Source: Candidatus Obscuribacterales bacterium (GTDB lineage Bacteria > Cyanobacteriota > Vampirovibrionia > Obscuribacterales > Obscuribacteraceae). From it: 35,589 nt of DNA. Positions 7,565 through 14,477 of this stretch are shown piece by piece. Location: the NCBI GenBank assembly GCA_949127735.1, contig CASBPX010000100.1, positions 1-35,589 of the forward strand, given 5' to 3'. The translations under genes were made by a program, and so were the position numbers. The notes below the pieces were generated by a model. That model was not told the DNA's origin. It saw only the letters and a list, made by a program, of their open reading frames with translations, and searched no databases. Numbering within the stretch: position 1 is the stretch's first letter; each line of letters opens with the position of its first letter.

Positions 7565-7648
7565 GTGGAAGAAATTTTGTATTGCGCCGGTTGTTTGTTT
7601 TCGGCAATTTATCTGGTGATTTTAGCCCTATGGGTGACCAGGCTATGA
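7565..7648 (+). CDS. Candidate 27-residue single-pass membrane micro-protein
   Basis: A GTG at 7565 sits 8 nt after a perfect GGAGG (7552-7556 gives TGGAGG context), the strongest ribosome site in the region, and opens 27 codons ending in TGA. The product starts with acidic MEEILYCAGC, continues as an unbroken hydrophobic helix of about 18 residues, and ends with TRL. The Glu-rich start and Arg near the end suggest an outside-to-inside orientation. A CxxC-like YCAGC lies at its head. It is upstream of the acyltransferase pair (70 nt gap) and could be cotranscribed. I recognise no family. Only the ribosome site and helix support it. Confidence 0.45.
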   Translation: MEEILYCAGCLFSAIYLVILALWVTRL

Positions 7649-7717
7649 TCTTTTTCACTTATATATGCAGTAAAAAATGCCATACTTGACGACCGTTGCC
7701 ATTGGGAGAATATCCTC

Positions 7718-8929
7718 ATTACGGTTTCTAGCCTTGAATCACCGCAGTATTTGCCGGCCGTGGACGGCCTGCGCGCCATATCTATACTGGGTGTGCTGGC
7801 TTTTCACGGTGTCAATTTCTTGCATTGTGCCTTCGGGCGCGGCGGCTGGCTGGGCGTTGACATATTTTTTGTAATTTCAGGTTTTCTCATTTCGCGCCTG
7901 GCCTTTGCTGAAATTGAGCGTACCGGCAGCTTTAACGTCAAACGGTTTTTCACCAGCCGGCTATTGCGCATTAGCCCGGCAGTCTGGGTGATGCTGGCCT
8001 TTTGCGCCATATTCAATCCGTTCAATACGGTTGAGAGCGTCAATAGAACGGCTATTGCCATCGCCGCGCTCAATTTGACCGACTATGACTTGGCCCTGCA
8101 ATGGGGCAATTCGGGAAAATCACTGGTGGCGGTGTGCTGGTCGCTGGCAATTGAAGAGAAATTTTATCTACTCTTTCCTTTCCTGATGCTTTTCTACAAA
8201 CGGTTTCGCACTCCCGCCATAATCGTGGCGCTGATTGTGATAGCAGAAGCCTGGAAAGGGTATTTGATTGGTTCAGGAGTGGAGTGGGTGCGCATCACCG
8301 CTGCCTTTGACACCAGATTTGACGAAATTTTATTTGGCTGCCTGGGCGCCAGTATTCTGGCTCAGGCTCAGTGTCAGAGTGCCAGACAGCCAGCCAAACA
8401 GTACGTAGTTAGAGCCATGGCTGTGCTGGCTCATCCGCTCACCACCACGCTGATTGCCATTGCCGCCTGGTATTTGTTGCGGCACTTCATGCATCCGACC
8501 GAGTTGATAACCACCGCTCAGAAGCAGCTTTACTGGCTCTTCTTTGTGCCTGTTTTTGCTTCGCTCATTAGTTTGCTGCTTATGTCTTTTGCTCTGGCAC
8601 AATCAAGCGGGCGCGTCAGCTGGCTGGCTAAATTGCTGAGTGTGCCACCAATGCTGGCCGTAGGAAAACTTTCTTACAGCATTTACTTATGGCACTCTGT
8701 GGCCTTTTTCGCTATTTCTCAACTAATAGGAGACGTGGGCATTGTCTCTGACCTGGCCAAAGTGGCATTGACGCTAGTGGTTGCTACCGCCTCTTATTTC
8801 TTGATTGAGAAACCTTTCTTGACGATTAAAAAGCGTATGGCCGTTAGAGCTTTAGATTTAAAACTTGACGGGGCCGTAACCACAGGTGGTGCGCCAAGAG
8901 TGCCCGCTTCTATTTCTACCGGGGTTTAA
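7718..8929 (+). CDS. Acyltransferase-3 membrane protein (OafA-like), first of two
   Basis: PF01757 proteins move acyl (often acetyl) groups onto sugars across the membrane. This protein shows the N-terminal block VDGLRAISILGVLAFHG, GWLGVDIFFVISGFLIS and RLLRISPAVWVM, with about ten membrane segments and LSYSIYLWHS near the end. The His of LAFHG (His30 in this numbering) is the conserved catalytic candidate. The first ordinary start codon is TTG 7751, which would delete residues before YLPAVDGLR and has no ribosome site. ATT 7718 has GGGAG 9 nt upstream and gives an N-terminus of family-typical length (403 residues), so ATT is proposed. The stop codon touches the next ATG (TAAATG), implying coupling. 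No SGNH domain is attached. Confidence 0.85.
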   Translation: MTVSSLESPQYLPAVDGLRAISILGVLAFHGVNFLHCAFGRGGWLGVDIFFVISGFLISRLAFAEIERTGSFNVKRFFTSRLLRISPAVWVMLAFCAIFNPFNTVESVNRTAIAIAALNLTDYDLALQWGNSGKSLVAVCWSLAIEEKFYLLFPFLMLFYKRFRTPAIIVALIVIAEAWKGYLIGSGVEWVRITAAFDTRFDEILFGCLGASILAQAQCQSARQPAKQYVVRAMAVLAHPLTTTLIAIAAWYLLRHFMHPTELITTAQKQLYWLFFVPVFASLISLLLMSFALAQSSGRVSWLAKLLSVPPMLAVGKLSYSIYLWHSVAFFAISQLIGDVGIVSDLAKVALTLVVATASYFLIEKPFLTIKKRMAVRALDLKLDGAVTTGGAPRVPASISTGV

Positions 8930-10060
8930 ATGACTACTCTCATCACTCCGCTATTAGTTGAGAGTAAAAGTGAAAGTGCTGCGCATAGTCAGCCTGCGCC
9001 TCCGGTTATTAAGAAAGCCATAAAAGAAGACGGCAATACTTTTAATATCGTCAGGCTGGTAGCGGCATTAATGGTGATTTTTTCTCATTGTTTCCCCCTG
9101 CTGGCCAAGCCTGACAGAACTGGGTACGGTGAGTGGCAAGGGCCCCTTGCTGTCTGGATTTTCTTTGTCATCAGTGGTTTCTTGATCACCGGCAGCTACA
9201 AACACACAGGCAATATAGCCATTTTTGTTGGTTCGCGAATACTGAGAGTCTGGCCGGCTTTAATTGCGGTGACTTTGATTTCTGTTTTCGTCATTGGTCC
9301 TGCTGTGACAACATGCAGCCTGCCGGCATATTTTGCTAATCCGGCCACCTTTAACTATCTACAGAATATTCAGCTGCTTTATATTCATTACCCTCTTCCT
9401 GGTGTGTTTGAGCACAATTTATATCCTGGTGCTGTCAATGGATCAATCTGGTCTATTCCCCTAGAAATTCTCATGTATCTGGTCACCTGCATACTTGGAG
9501 TTTCAGGCCTATTGCGTCGGCGTTATTTGGCTCTGGCAGCATGGACAGTGCTTTTCATTTCAGGCTTGCCGAATATTGGTTCGCCCAATATCGACAAGCT
9601 TCAGCCTATTGCCTGGCTGGGTACTCTAGCAACTATTAAATATCCGGTGCTGTGCTATTTAACCGGCACGCTGCTTTATCTTTTTAAAGAACAAATACGC
9701 CCATCAATTCGGTTGTCAGTTTTACTGCTTGTGGCCGCTGCACTTTTTGCCAAAATAGATCTCTATACGGCTTCAATAGTGCTTTTACCTCTGGGCATTC
9801 TGACTTTCGCCCTTCGGCCAACCAAGATCAATCTGTTCAGCAAGCTCGGCGACTATTCTTACGGCATTTATTTGTGGGCTTTCCCTGTGCAACAGCTGCT
9901 TGTGCACTTCTACCCACGTTTGAGCTTCTGGCAATTGTTCATATTCGCCAGCGTGCTTTCAATTGGCTGCGGTGCAATTTCATGGTACGTGGTTGAAAAG
10001 CCTTGTCTGGCATTCAAGAAAAAACTTCCGAAGCTATACGCCATGTGGGCCGCAGACTAA
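8930..10060 (+). CDS. Acyltransferase-3 membrane protein (OafA-like), second of two
   Basis: Second PF01757 protein, 376 residues, starting at the base after the stop codon of the first; CGGGG lies 6 nt before the ATG. A polar cytoplasmic lead of about 35 residues precedes FNIVRLVAALMVIFSHCFPL (His53 the likely catalytic residue), then PLAVWIFFVISGFLITGSY, RILRVWPALIAV, SIWSIPLEILMY and the C-terminal YSYGIYLWAFPVQQ, with roughly ten membrane helices. It is clearly diverged from its neighbour, so it is not a recent duplication; the two may acylate different positions or sugars. The acceptor is presumably a glycan made by the surrounding enzymes, which is inference from context. Confidence 0.9.
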   Translation: MTTLITPLLVESKSESAAHSQPAPPVIKKAIKEDGNTFNIVRLVAALMVIFSHCFPLLAKPDRTGYGEWQGPLAVWIFFVISGFLITGSYKHTGNIAIFVGSRILRVWPALIAVTLISVFVIGPAVTTCSLPAYFANPATFNYLQNIQLLYIHYPLPGVFEHNLYPGAVNGSIWSIPLEILMYLVTCILGVSGLLRRRYLALAAWTVLFISGLPNIGSPNIDKLQPIAWLGTLATIKYPVLCYLTGTLLYLFKEQIRPSIRLSVLLLVAAALFAKIDLYTASIVLLPLGILTFALRPTKINLFSKLGDYSYGIYLWAFPVQQLLVHFYPRLSFWQLFIFASVLSIGCGAISWYVVEKPCLAFKKKLPKLYAMWAAD

Positions 10061-10090
10061 GAGGCGAAATAGTCTCAGCTAAGCCCTGCT

Positions 10091-11308
10091 TCAAACTGGG
10101 GCTGACCAGCCGAAGCAGTCTAAAGTGTCATCAATACTGAGATTATTGTCTAAAGCGTACGTCACGGCGATAGTGGCCTGCTCTAGTTGAATCAAATTGT
10201 GATCAAGATAAGTCTTGCATTGGGCGGCCAGTTCAAGCACGCGCTGGTCGATTAATTTGGCGTCAAATAATGTTTTTAGCAATGGTTGTCTGTTCGCTAG
10301 AGCTAGTGCTGTTGCTATTTGCAGCTCTTTATCGGAAAGCAGACCCGCTTTTTTCAGAATGTCGGCCACTTCATATTTAGGTCTCTCGTCTTCTTCATCG
10401 GCCGATTCATTGAGCGCCGCAAGAGCCCGGTTGAGATCTTCGTTAGAGGTGGCGAACTGAATCTGTTTAACTATTTGAGCGGCTTGATCTTCAAAGAGCA
10501 TGCCTTCGCGAATCATTTTCAATAAATATGCAATGGCCTGCATGCAAGGGCCAGTAGCAAAGCCGCTTTCTACTATAATTTGGTCGAGCGGTTTTTCTTC
10601 AGTCACTTCCAGTTCTCGTGCCGCCATCAGTTGGCTTTCAGAAATAGCGCCAGCCATTACCAGCAGTTCGCCGCTGCCGAAATCACCCTGAGCCATACTG
10701 GCATCTATATTACTTTCCTGCAGTGACTGAGCCAAACTAATGGCTCTAAGCCTGGCATTTTTAAGGGCAAATATTATTTGGTTGCGCTCGGCCACCTCTG
10801 TGCGTATCAATTTTTGCGCCATGAGCGCTGAATTAAGGCCGGCACGAGCGACTATACCTTTGCTCAAGAGCACCATGCCTAGTGGCAAGCCACTTTCTGC
10901 CGCTGCAATCATACTTTCTTCTACTTGTTTAGGCGAAACAAAACCGGCCTGCATCAAAATCTCGCCCAGGCGATTACTGGTAGGCACAGGCTTGATTTCT
11001 GCTTTAGGTGCCAGTTTGAGCAGGGCGTCGTCAAGGCTTAGGCCTTCTCTGGCAACAATGTTGAGAGCGCGTACAGCGTGATCGACAGGGAGAGCTTTAT
11101 CTTTAATGCGTGATTGCACTTCGATGGCTGTAGCCAGCAGTGGATCGGTCAGATGCCCGTGCATAGTAAGAATGCGACCAATGGGCAGGCGCATTTTCAC
11201 TGCCAATCTGTTTACTTCATCTAAAAGCTCTGGTGCGACGATACCGCTACGTACAAGCAGATCCCCGATTTGCATTGTGGCAGCGTTGGCCGTCGCTTCT
11301 TCGGACAT
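10091..11308 (-). CDS. Four tandem MshEN-like repeats, possible cyclic di-GMP receptor/scaffold
   Basis: The 405-residue protein has no signal or membrane segment and consists of four repeats of about 100 residues. Each has a GspE/PilB N-terminal (MshEN-like) unit at 14-67, 114-170, 213-270 and 314-370, followed by a helical tail (73-96, 173-197, 271-295, 372-396). Repeat 2 keeps both halves of the MshEN consensus: RLGEILMQAG (113-122) and PLGMVLLSKG (142-151); repeat 1 is close, repeat 3 weaker, repeat 4 eroded. MshEN domains of type II secretion and pilus ATPases bind cyclic di-GMP; here no ATPase is attached. The start codon overlaps the stop of the DUF4388 gene (TAATG), so the two are probably made together and may interact. 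Binding is inferred. Confidence 0.75.
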   Translation of the reverse strand: MSEEATANAATMQIGDLLVRSGIVAPELLDEVNRLAVKMRLPIGRILTMHGHLTDPLLATAIEVQSRIKDKALPVDHAVRALNIVAREGLSLDDALLKLAPKAEIKPVPTSNRLGEILMQAGFVSPKQVEESMIAAAESGLPLGMVLLSKGIVARAGLNSALMAQKLIRTEVAERNQIIFALKNARLRAISLAQSLQESNIDASMAQGDFGSGELLVMAGAISESQLMAARELEVTEEKPLDQIIVESGFATGPCMQAIAYLLKMIREGMLFEDQAAQIVKQIQFATSNEDLNRALAALNESADEEDERPKYEVADILKKAGLLSDKELQIATALALANRQPLLKTLFDAKLIDQRVLELAAQCKTYLDHNLIQLEQATIAVTYALDNNLSIDDTLDCFGWSAPV

Positions 11309-13449
11309 TAATCTCTCTTACTGGTGCGGGCGAGAACGATTGGGAAGGTGCCTTCTTTGGCCTCGGCATGCGCGTCAACAGCGGCTTGAATTAGTGATTC
11401 AAGATCTTCACCGTCAGACGGTAGATTGGCAACACCGAATGCTAGAGAAAGATTGGCTTTGTCGATACCGGGCACCAGGGGAGTAACCGTTAATGAGTCT
11501 AGTACACGATTGGCTACGAAAGCCGCCTGTGACGCTTTGGTGTTGGGCATGAGAATGGCAAAATCTTGACCGTAGAAGTGAGCCAGGGTATCTAGTGGTC
11601 TTTTCACCAGACCAATACGGGTAGCCGCTGTAGCCAGGGCCTCCACCGGTAAGGGATCTTTTTCGATAATGCCACTACTGCCGGTGCGCTTGAGCATCAG
11701 TTCAAAAACTACCAATGACATGGGCCAGTTGTAAGCATCGTAGCGGTAGTATTCATATTCCATAAAGTAGAGCAGTGCTTCGCAGCTCATTACACCAGTA
11801 TCAGTGCGAATAAAATTGTACGCAAGGTTTTGAATAATTTGTTTGGAATCGCCCAGAAAATCTAAGGCGCCACCACGGGTAGCGGCAGGAGGGCGAATTT
11901 CGAGTAAGCCGCAATAAAGCAAATTGAAGAGTAGCGGTGCCCACTGAGTTTGCTCCATGGGCCGATCGCGCAGCAGATCTGTAAATGTGGTTTTATGCTT
12001 AAGCGACTCATAAACTTCTTTTTGCGCGGCAAAGTCGATTGGCACGCCTTTGGTCAGCATCAATTTCAGTTCAGGCTCACCCAGATTTTTTTGTTTCTGC
12101 ACCAGAATAGATTCGTAAACCAGGCCTGCTTTCTCAAGATGTTTAAGCTGGTCTAAAAGGGCTATTCCTTCCAATACTGAAGTTTGTAAACTTTTTTCTA
12201 CCGAATGCATCTCGGTGCGCACGCTTGGTTTAAAAAGAAAGTTGCCGGAGCGCCAGGTGACCAGCTCTTTAATCGCTTCATCACCGCGATTAGTGGAAGT
12301 TTGAGCGTCTTTAGGAATTCCGTTTTCAAAATAAACATGACCGACTGCGGCTGAACCAGCCACTTCCAATTTGCCGGTCAATTGCTGCATGCCAATTGTG
12401 GTCAGCACATTGTTCATAGGATTGGTTTCGATAGAACCCTCCATCTGAGAGGCAGGTCTGACCGGTGCTGCGGCAATGGTGGCCGGAGCGTCGGAGAAAA
12501 AGTCGGCGGGCAAAGTACCATCAGGCATCTGATTGCCGGGTGCAACTTGACCAGGAGCCGGTCCGGCCTTAACTACAGGGTTAAAAGCGCTGCTGGAAAA
12601 ACCAGGATTGGGCTGGGGAAAATTATTAGGTGCTTGAGGCGGGGCCTGTGGAGGTGCCAAATTGTTGTTGGCGGACTGTTGATATTGAGTAAAGTTGCCG
12701 GTACCGGTAGACGATGCCTTTTGTATAGCCTGGGCAAAACTACCGCTGGGTGTGTTCGGTTGCGGCTGCTGGAAGTTGCCTGCTGGCGGTGATTGAAAAC
12801 TTCCGCTGGCCTGGTTTTGGAAACTTCCGGTTGATTGATTTTGAAAACTTCCCGTCGATTGAGTTTGACTCTGGGGCGCATTCTGGAAGGTTGAAGACTG
12901 CTGGTTAATGGGCTCCACGCGCCAGCCGCCGTCCGAAGCAGCAGGGCTAGTCTGCTGCTGACCGCTAGCCTGCGGGTTCGGTATGACCGGCTGATTGCCG
13001 GAATTAGTAAATGTCGTGCCTGTTGGTGACATAGCGGCCATGCCCTGTCGGGTACCAAATTGGCCGCTCACATTGGGCGTGAAAGACCCGGTGGCTTGCG
13101 ATTGGACCGCCTGCACCGTGCCTGTTGTTTTCTGGTGGGCGACGTCAAGCATGGCCACAACGTCGTAGATCATGTGTACGTCTGAAGTTTCAAAACGCCA
13201 GACCATTTTCGATTCGCGGCCGTCGTTTTCCCAGATATTCCAAACAGGGTGCGGTGTTACTCTGTCAAATTTAACGTGAATGCTGAATGACCGATAAGTA
13301 TCGGGCACCTGCCAGACAAGTTCTACTTCACGCGCACGGTTTTCTCGTGCTTGCTCGTAGAGCGTCTGCAGCTCCTTGACGCCTGGTGCGACAGTTTGCT
13401 TGGGAAGCTTGATTTTAGACTGATCTGGACCCCGGCCTGGACGAAACAT
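11308..13449 (-). CDS. DUF4388 protein with degenerate GGDEF-like C-terminus
   Basis: Cytoplasmic regulator-like protein of 713 residues. Residues 1-105 form an unrecognised conserved-looking domain; 106-340 are a Gln/Ser/Pro/Asn-rich linker with repeated TGSF/SGSF/GNF motifs; 343-435 match DUF4388 (MQQLTGKLEV, HVYFENGIPKDA, WRSGNFLFKP), found in two-component and gliding/polarity proteins; 447-520 is helical; and about 545-710 resembles a GGDEF domain whose motif reads YGQDFAILMP (626-635) instead of GGDEF-AILLP. The altered motif makes diguanylate cyclase activity unlikely, leaving a binding or structural role. It is followed by the MshEN-repeat gene through a TAATG overlap. No strong ribosome site precedes ATG 13449; a short inverted repeat lies 14 bp upstream. 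Domain calls are by eye, the GGDEF one least certain. Confidence 0.75.
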   Translation of the reverse strand: MFRPGRGPDQSKIKLPKQTVAPGVKELQTLYEQARENRAREVELVWQVPDTYRSFSIHVKFDRVTPHPVWNIWENDGRESKMVWRFETSDVHMIYDVVAMLDVAHQKTTGTVQAVQSQATGSFTPNVSGQFGTRQGMAAMSPTGTTFTNSGNQPVIPNPQASGQQQTSPAASDGGWRVEPINQQSSTFQNAPQSQTQSTGSFQNQSTGSFQNQASGSFQSPPAGNFQQPQPNTPSGSFAQAIQKASSTGTGNFTQYQQSANNNLAPPQAPPQAPNNFPQPNPGFSSSAFNPVVKAGPAPGQVAPGNQMPDGTLPADFFSDAPATIAAAPVRPASQMEGSIETNPMNNVLTTIGMQQLTGKLEVAGSAAVGHVYFENGIPKDAQTSTNRGDEAIKELVTWRSGNFLFKPSVRTEMHSVEKSLQTSVLEGIALLDQLKHLEKAGLVYESILVQKQKNLGEPELKLMLTKGVPIDFAAQKEVYESLKHKTTFTDLLRDRPMEQTQWAPLLFNLLYCGLLEIRPPAATRGGALDFLGDSKQIIQNLAYNFIRTDTGVMSCEALLYFMEYEYYRYDAYNWPMSLVVFELMLKRTGSSGIIEKDPLPVEALATAATRIGLVKRPLDTLAHFYGQDFAILMPNTKASQAAFVANRVLDSLTVTPLVPGIDKANLSLAFGVANLPSDGEDLESLIQAAVDAHAEAKEGTFPIVLARTSKRD
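12769..12861 (-). repeat. In-frame 24-bp tandem repeats in the linker of the DUF4388 protein
   Basis: About four degenerate units of eight codons, of type STGSFQNQ, lie in tandem (residues 197-227). Copies differ by a few bases. Further TGSF-like motifs are scattered on either side, suggesting the linker grew by repeat expansion. Copy changes would alter linker length without a frameshift. Confidence 0.6.
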
Positions 13450-13463
13450 AAGTGATTCTTCAT

Positions 13464-13480
13464 TAGTAATTAGGTTACTA
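13464..13480. promoter_or_regulatory. Inverted repeat TAGTAA-N5-TTACTA, possible operator
   Basis: Perfect 6 bp arms around a 5 bp centre, 14 bp upstream of the DUF4388 start. The size suits a dimeric repressor site or a short leader hairpin. No second copy was seen in the window. Confidence 0.3.
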
Positions 13481-13501
13481 GTTTAAGGTACCACGGCAAG
13501 A

Positions 13502-13531
13502 TTGACATCAATCTCATCAATTCAATATAAG
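13502..13531 (+). promoter_or_regulatory. Sigma-70 promoter of the export ATPase operon, with TCAAT repeats
   Basis: TTGACA (13502-13507) and TATAAG (13526-13531) are separated by 18 nt, the best promoter in the window. Start of transcription would be near 13538, about 95 nt before the GTG of the ATPase gene. The -35 lies in a dyad ATTGA-CA-TCAAT (13501-13512), and TCAAT recurs at 13517 and 13522 in the spacer, so a regulator could bind here. Confidence 0.7.
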
Positions 13532-13633
13532 CTAGGAAAGAGGCAAAAGTTGCATTACTCTCATGGGAAGCGGGTTGCGGTGTGATAGCATCTTGCCATC
13601 TGGTCTCTAGGCTTGCTGCTACTCAGGAGTTCC

Positions 13634-14443
13634 GTGTCGTTTCGAGTTGAAGTCTCAGCGCTTGCCAAGCGCTATAATATTTACGACCGTCCGATAGACA
13701 GGCTCAAGGAGCTGATGTGGCGAAACACGCGTTGCTATCACAAGGAATATTGGGCGTTAAGAGACATTAACATCCAGTTTGCCGAGGGTGTTACAGCTTT
13801 GATTGGCCCCAATGGTTCTGGAAAATCTACGCTTCTGCAAATCATTGCTGGGGTTCTTGAACCCACTGAAGGCACGGTTAAAAGAAACGGCCGCATTACA
13901 GCAATATTGGAGCTGGGAGCCGGTTTCCAGGCTGACTTTACCGGCAGCGAAAATGTGATTTTAAACGGTATGATTTTAGGTATGTCGCAAGACGAGATTA
14001 TGGGCAGACTCGATTCAATTGCCGAATTTGCTGAACTGGGAGATTTTTTCGATCAACCAATTAAGACTTATTCAAGCGGTATGGTGGTGCGCTTGGCCTT
14101 TGCCACCGCTGTTAGTGTCGATCCTGAGATTCTAATTGTAGATGAAGCGCTGGCAGTGGGCGATTCTTATTTCCAGAAGAAGTGTAAAGACCACATCTGG
14201 AAGATGAAGGATCTGGGTAAGACCATTATTTTCTGTACTCACGATATGGGCGCTGTTAAAGACTGGTGCCAGCACGCCGTGCTTTTGAATGGCGGAAAAA
14301 TAATGAGGCAGGGGCCAGTGCAAGAAGTGGTGCCTCTGTTTGAAGAATTAATGGACAATCGTGAACTGGTAGTAGAGAAGAAATTCACTGCACCGGTGGC
14401 GGTGGCCAAGCCCAAGCGATTCAGCGAGCCGCAGTCTGTTTAG
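13634..14443 (+). CDS. Polysaccharide-export ABC transporter ATPase (Wzt/TagH-like)
   Basis: Powers export of a lipid-linked polysaccharide through an ABC-2 permease. GTG 13634 is the preferred start: AGGAG ends 4 nt upstream and the product begins like other Wzt proteins (VSFRVEVSALAKRYNIYDRP); a TTG 21 bp upstream has no site. The 269-residue protein has the family Tyr-rich insertion (ELMWRNTRCYHKEYWALRDI), Walker A GPNGSGKST (58-66), ILELGAGFQADFTGSENV, signature YSSGMVVRLAFA, Walker B ILIVDEALAVGD and switch CTHDMGAV. It has no long C-terminal carbohydrate-binding domain like that of E. coli O9a Wzt, only about 40 extra residues. No permease gene is next to it or elsewhere in the window, which is unusual. 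A family 2 glycosyltransferase follows after 34 nt. Confidence 0.92.
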   Translation: MSFRVEVSALAKRYNIYDRPIDRLKELMWRNTRCYHKEYWALRDINIQFAEGVTALIGPNGSGKSTLLQIIAGVLEPTEGTVKRNGRITAILELGAGFQADFTGSENVILNGMILGMSQDEIMGRLDSIAEFAELGDFFDQPIKTYSSGMVVRLAFATAVSVDPEILIVDEALAVGDSYFQKKCKDHIWKMKDLGKTIIFCTHDMGAVKDWCQHAVLLNGGKIMRQGPVQEVVPLFEELMDNRELVVEKKFTAPVAVAKPKRFSEPQSV

Positions 14444-14454
14444 AAGTCTACAGA

Positions 14455-14470
14455 TCTAAAAGTCTAAAAG
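14455..14470 (+). repeat. Tandem 8-bp repeat in the ATPase-GT2 junction
   Basis: TCTAAAAG occurs twice in direct succession in the 34-nt spacer, 7 nt before the next ATG. It may be simple slippage; it leaves the GT2 start with only a weak GTGAAG ribosome site. Confidence 0.5.
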
Positions 14471-14477
14471 TGAAGTA

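Larger units (their letters stand above)
7198..7717. other. Gene-poor divergent region with two micro-ORFs and a hairpin
   Basis: About 520 bp separate the TPR gene from the divergent acyltransferase. The stretch is more AT-rich than its surroundings, mainly from 7390 to 7680. It holds the minus-strand promoter at 7226-7257, a possible basic 35-codon frame (7354-7461), a hairpin (7434-7457) and a 27-codon membrane frame with a strong ribosome site (7565-7648). No long gene is credible here, no tRNA was seen, and no strong promoter for the plus-strand acyltransferase was recognised. Confidence 0.6.

Noticed and set aside
7365..7658. 97-codon minus-strand reading frame in the gene-poor region
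   Set aside because: GTG start without a ribosome site, AT-rich low-information protein with no recognisable pattern, and it conflicts with the better-supported 27-codon frame on the other strand.
10082..10102. AGCCC...GGGCT stem between convergent genes as a terminator
   Set aside because: Five pairs with an 11-nt loop, overlaps the stop codon of the MshEN gene and lacks a T run.
12573..13058. 161-codon minus-strand frame inside the DUF4388 gene
   Set aside because: Shadow of the repetitive Gln/Pro-rich linker in another frame; Arg/Pro/Leu-rich composition without a start site.
13563..13610. 15-codon frame MGSGLRCDS... before the export ATPase
   Set aside because: No ribosome site within range of its ATG; likely chance in the leader.
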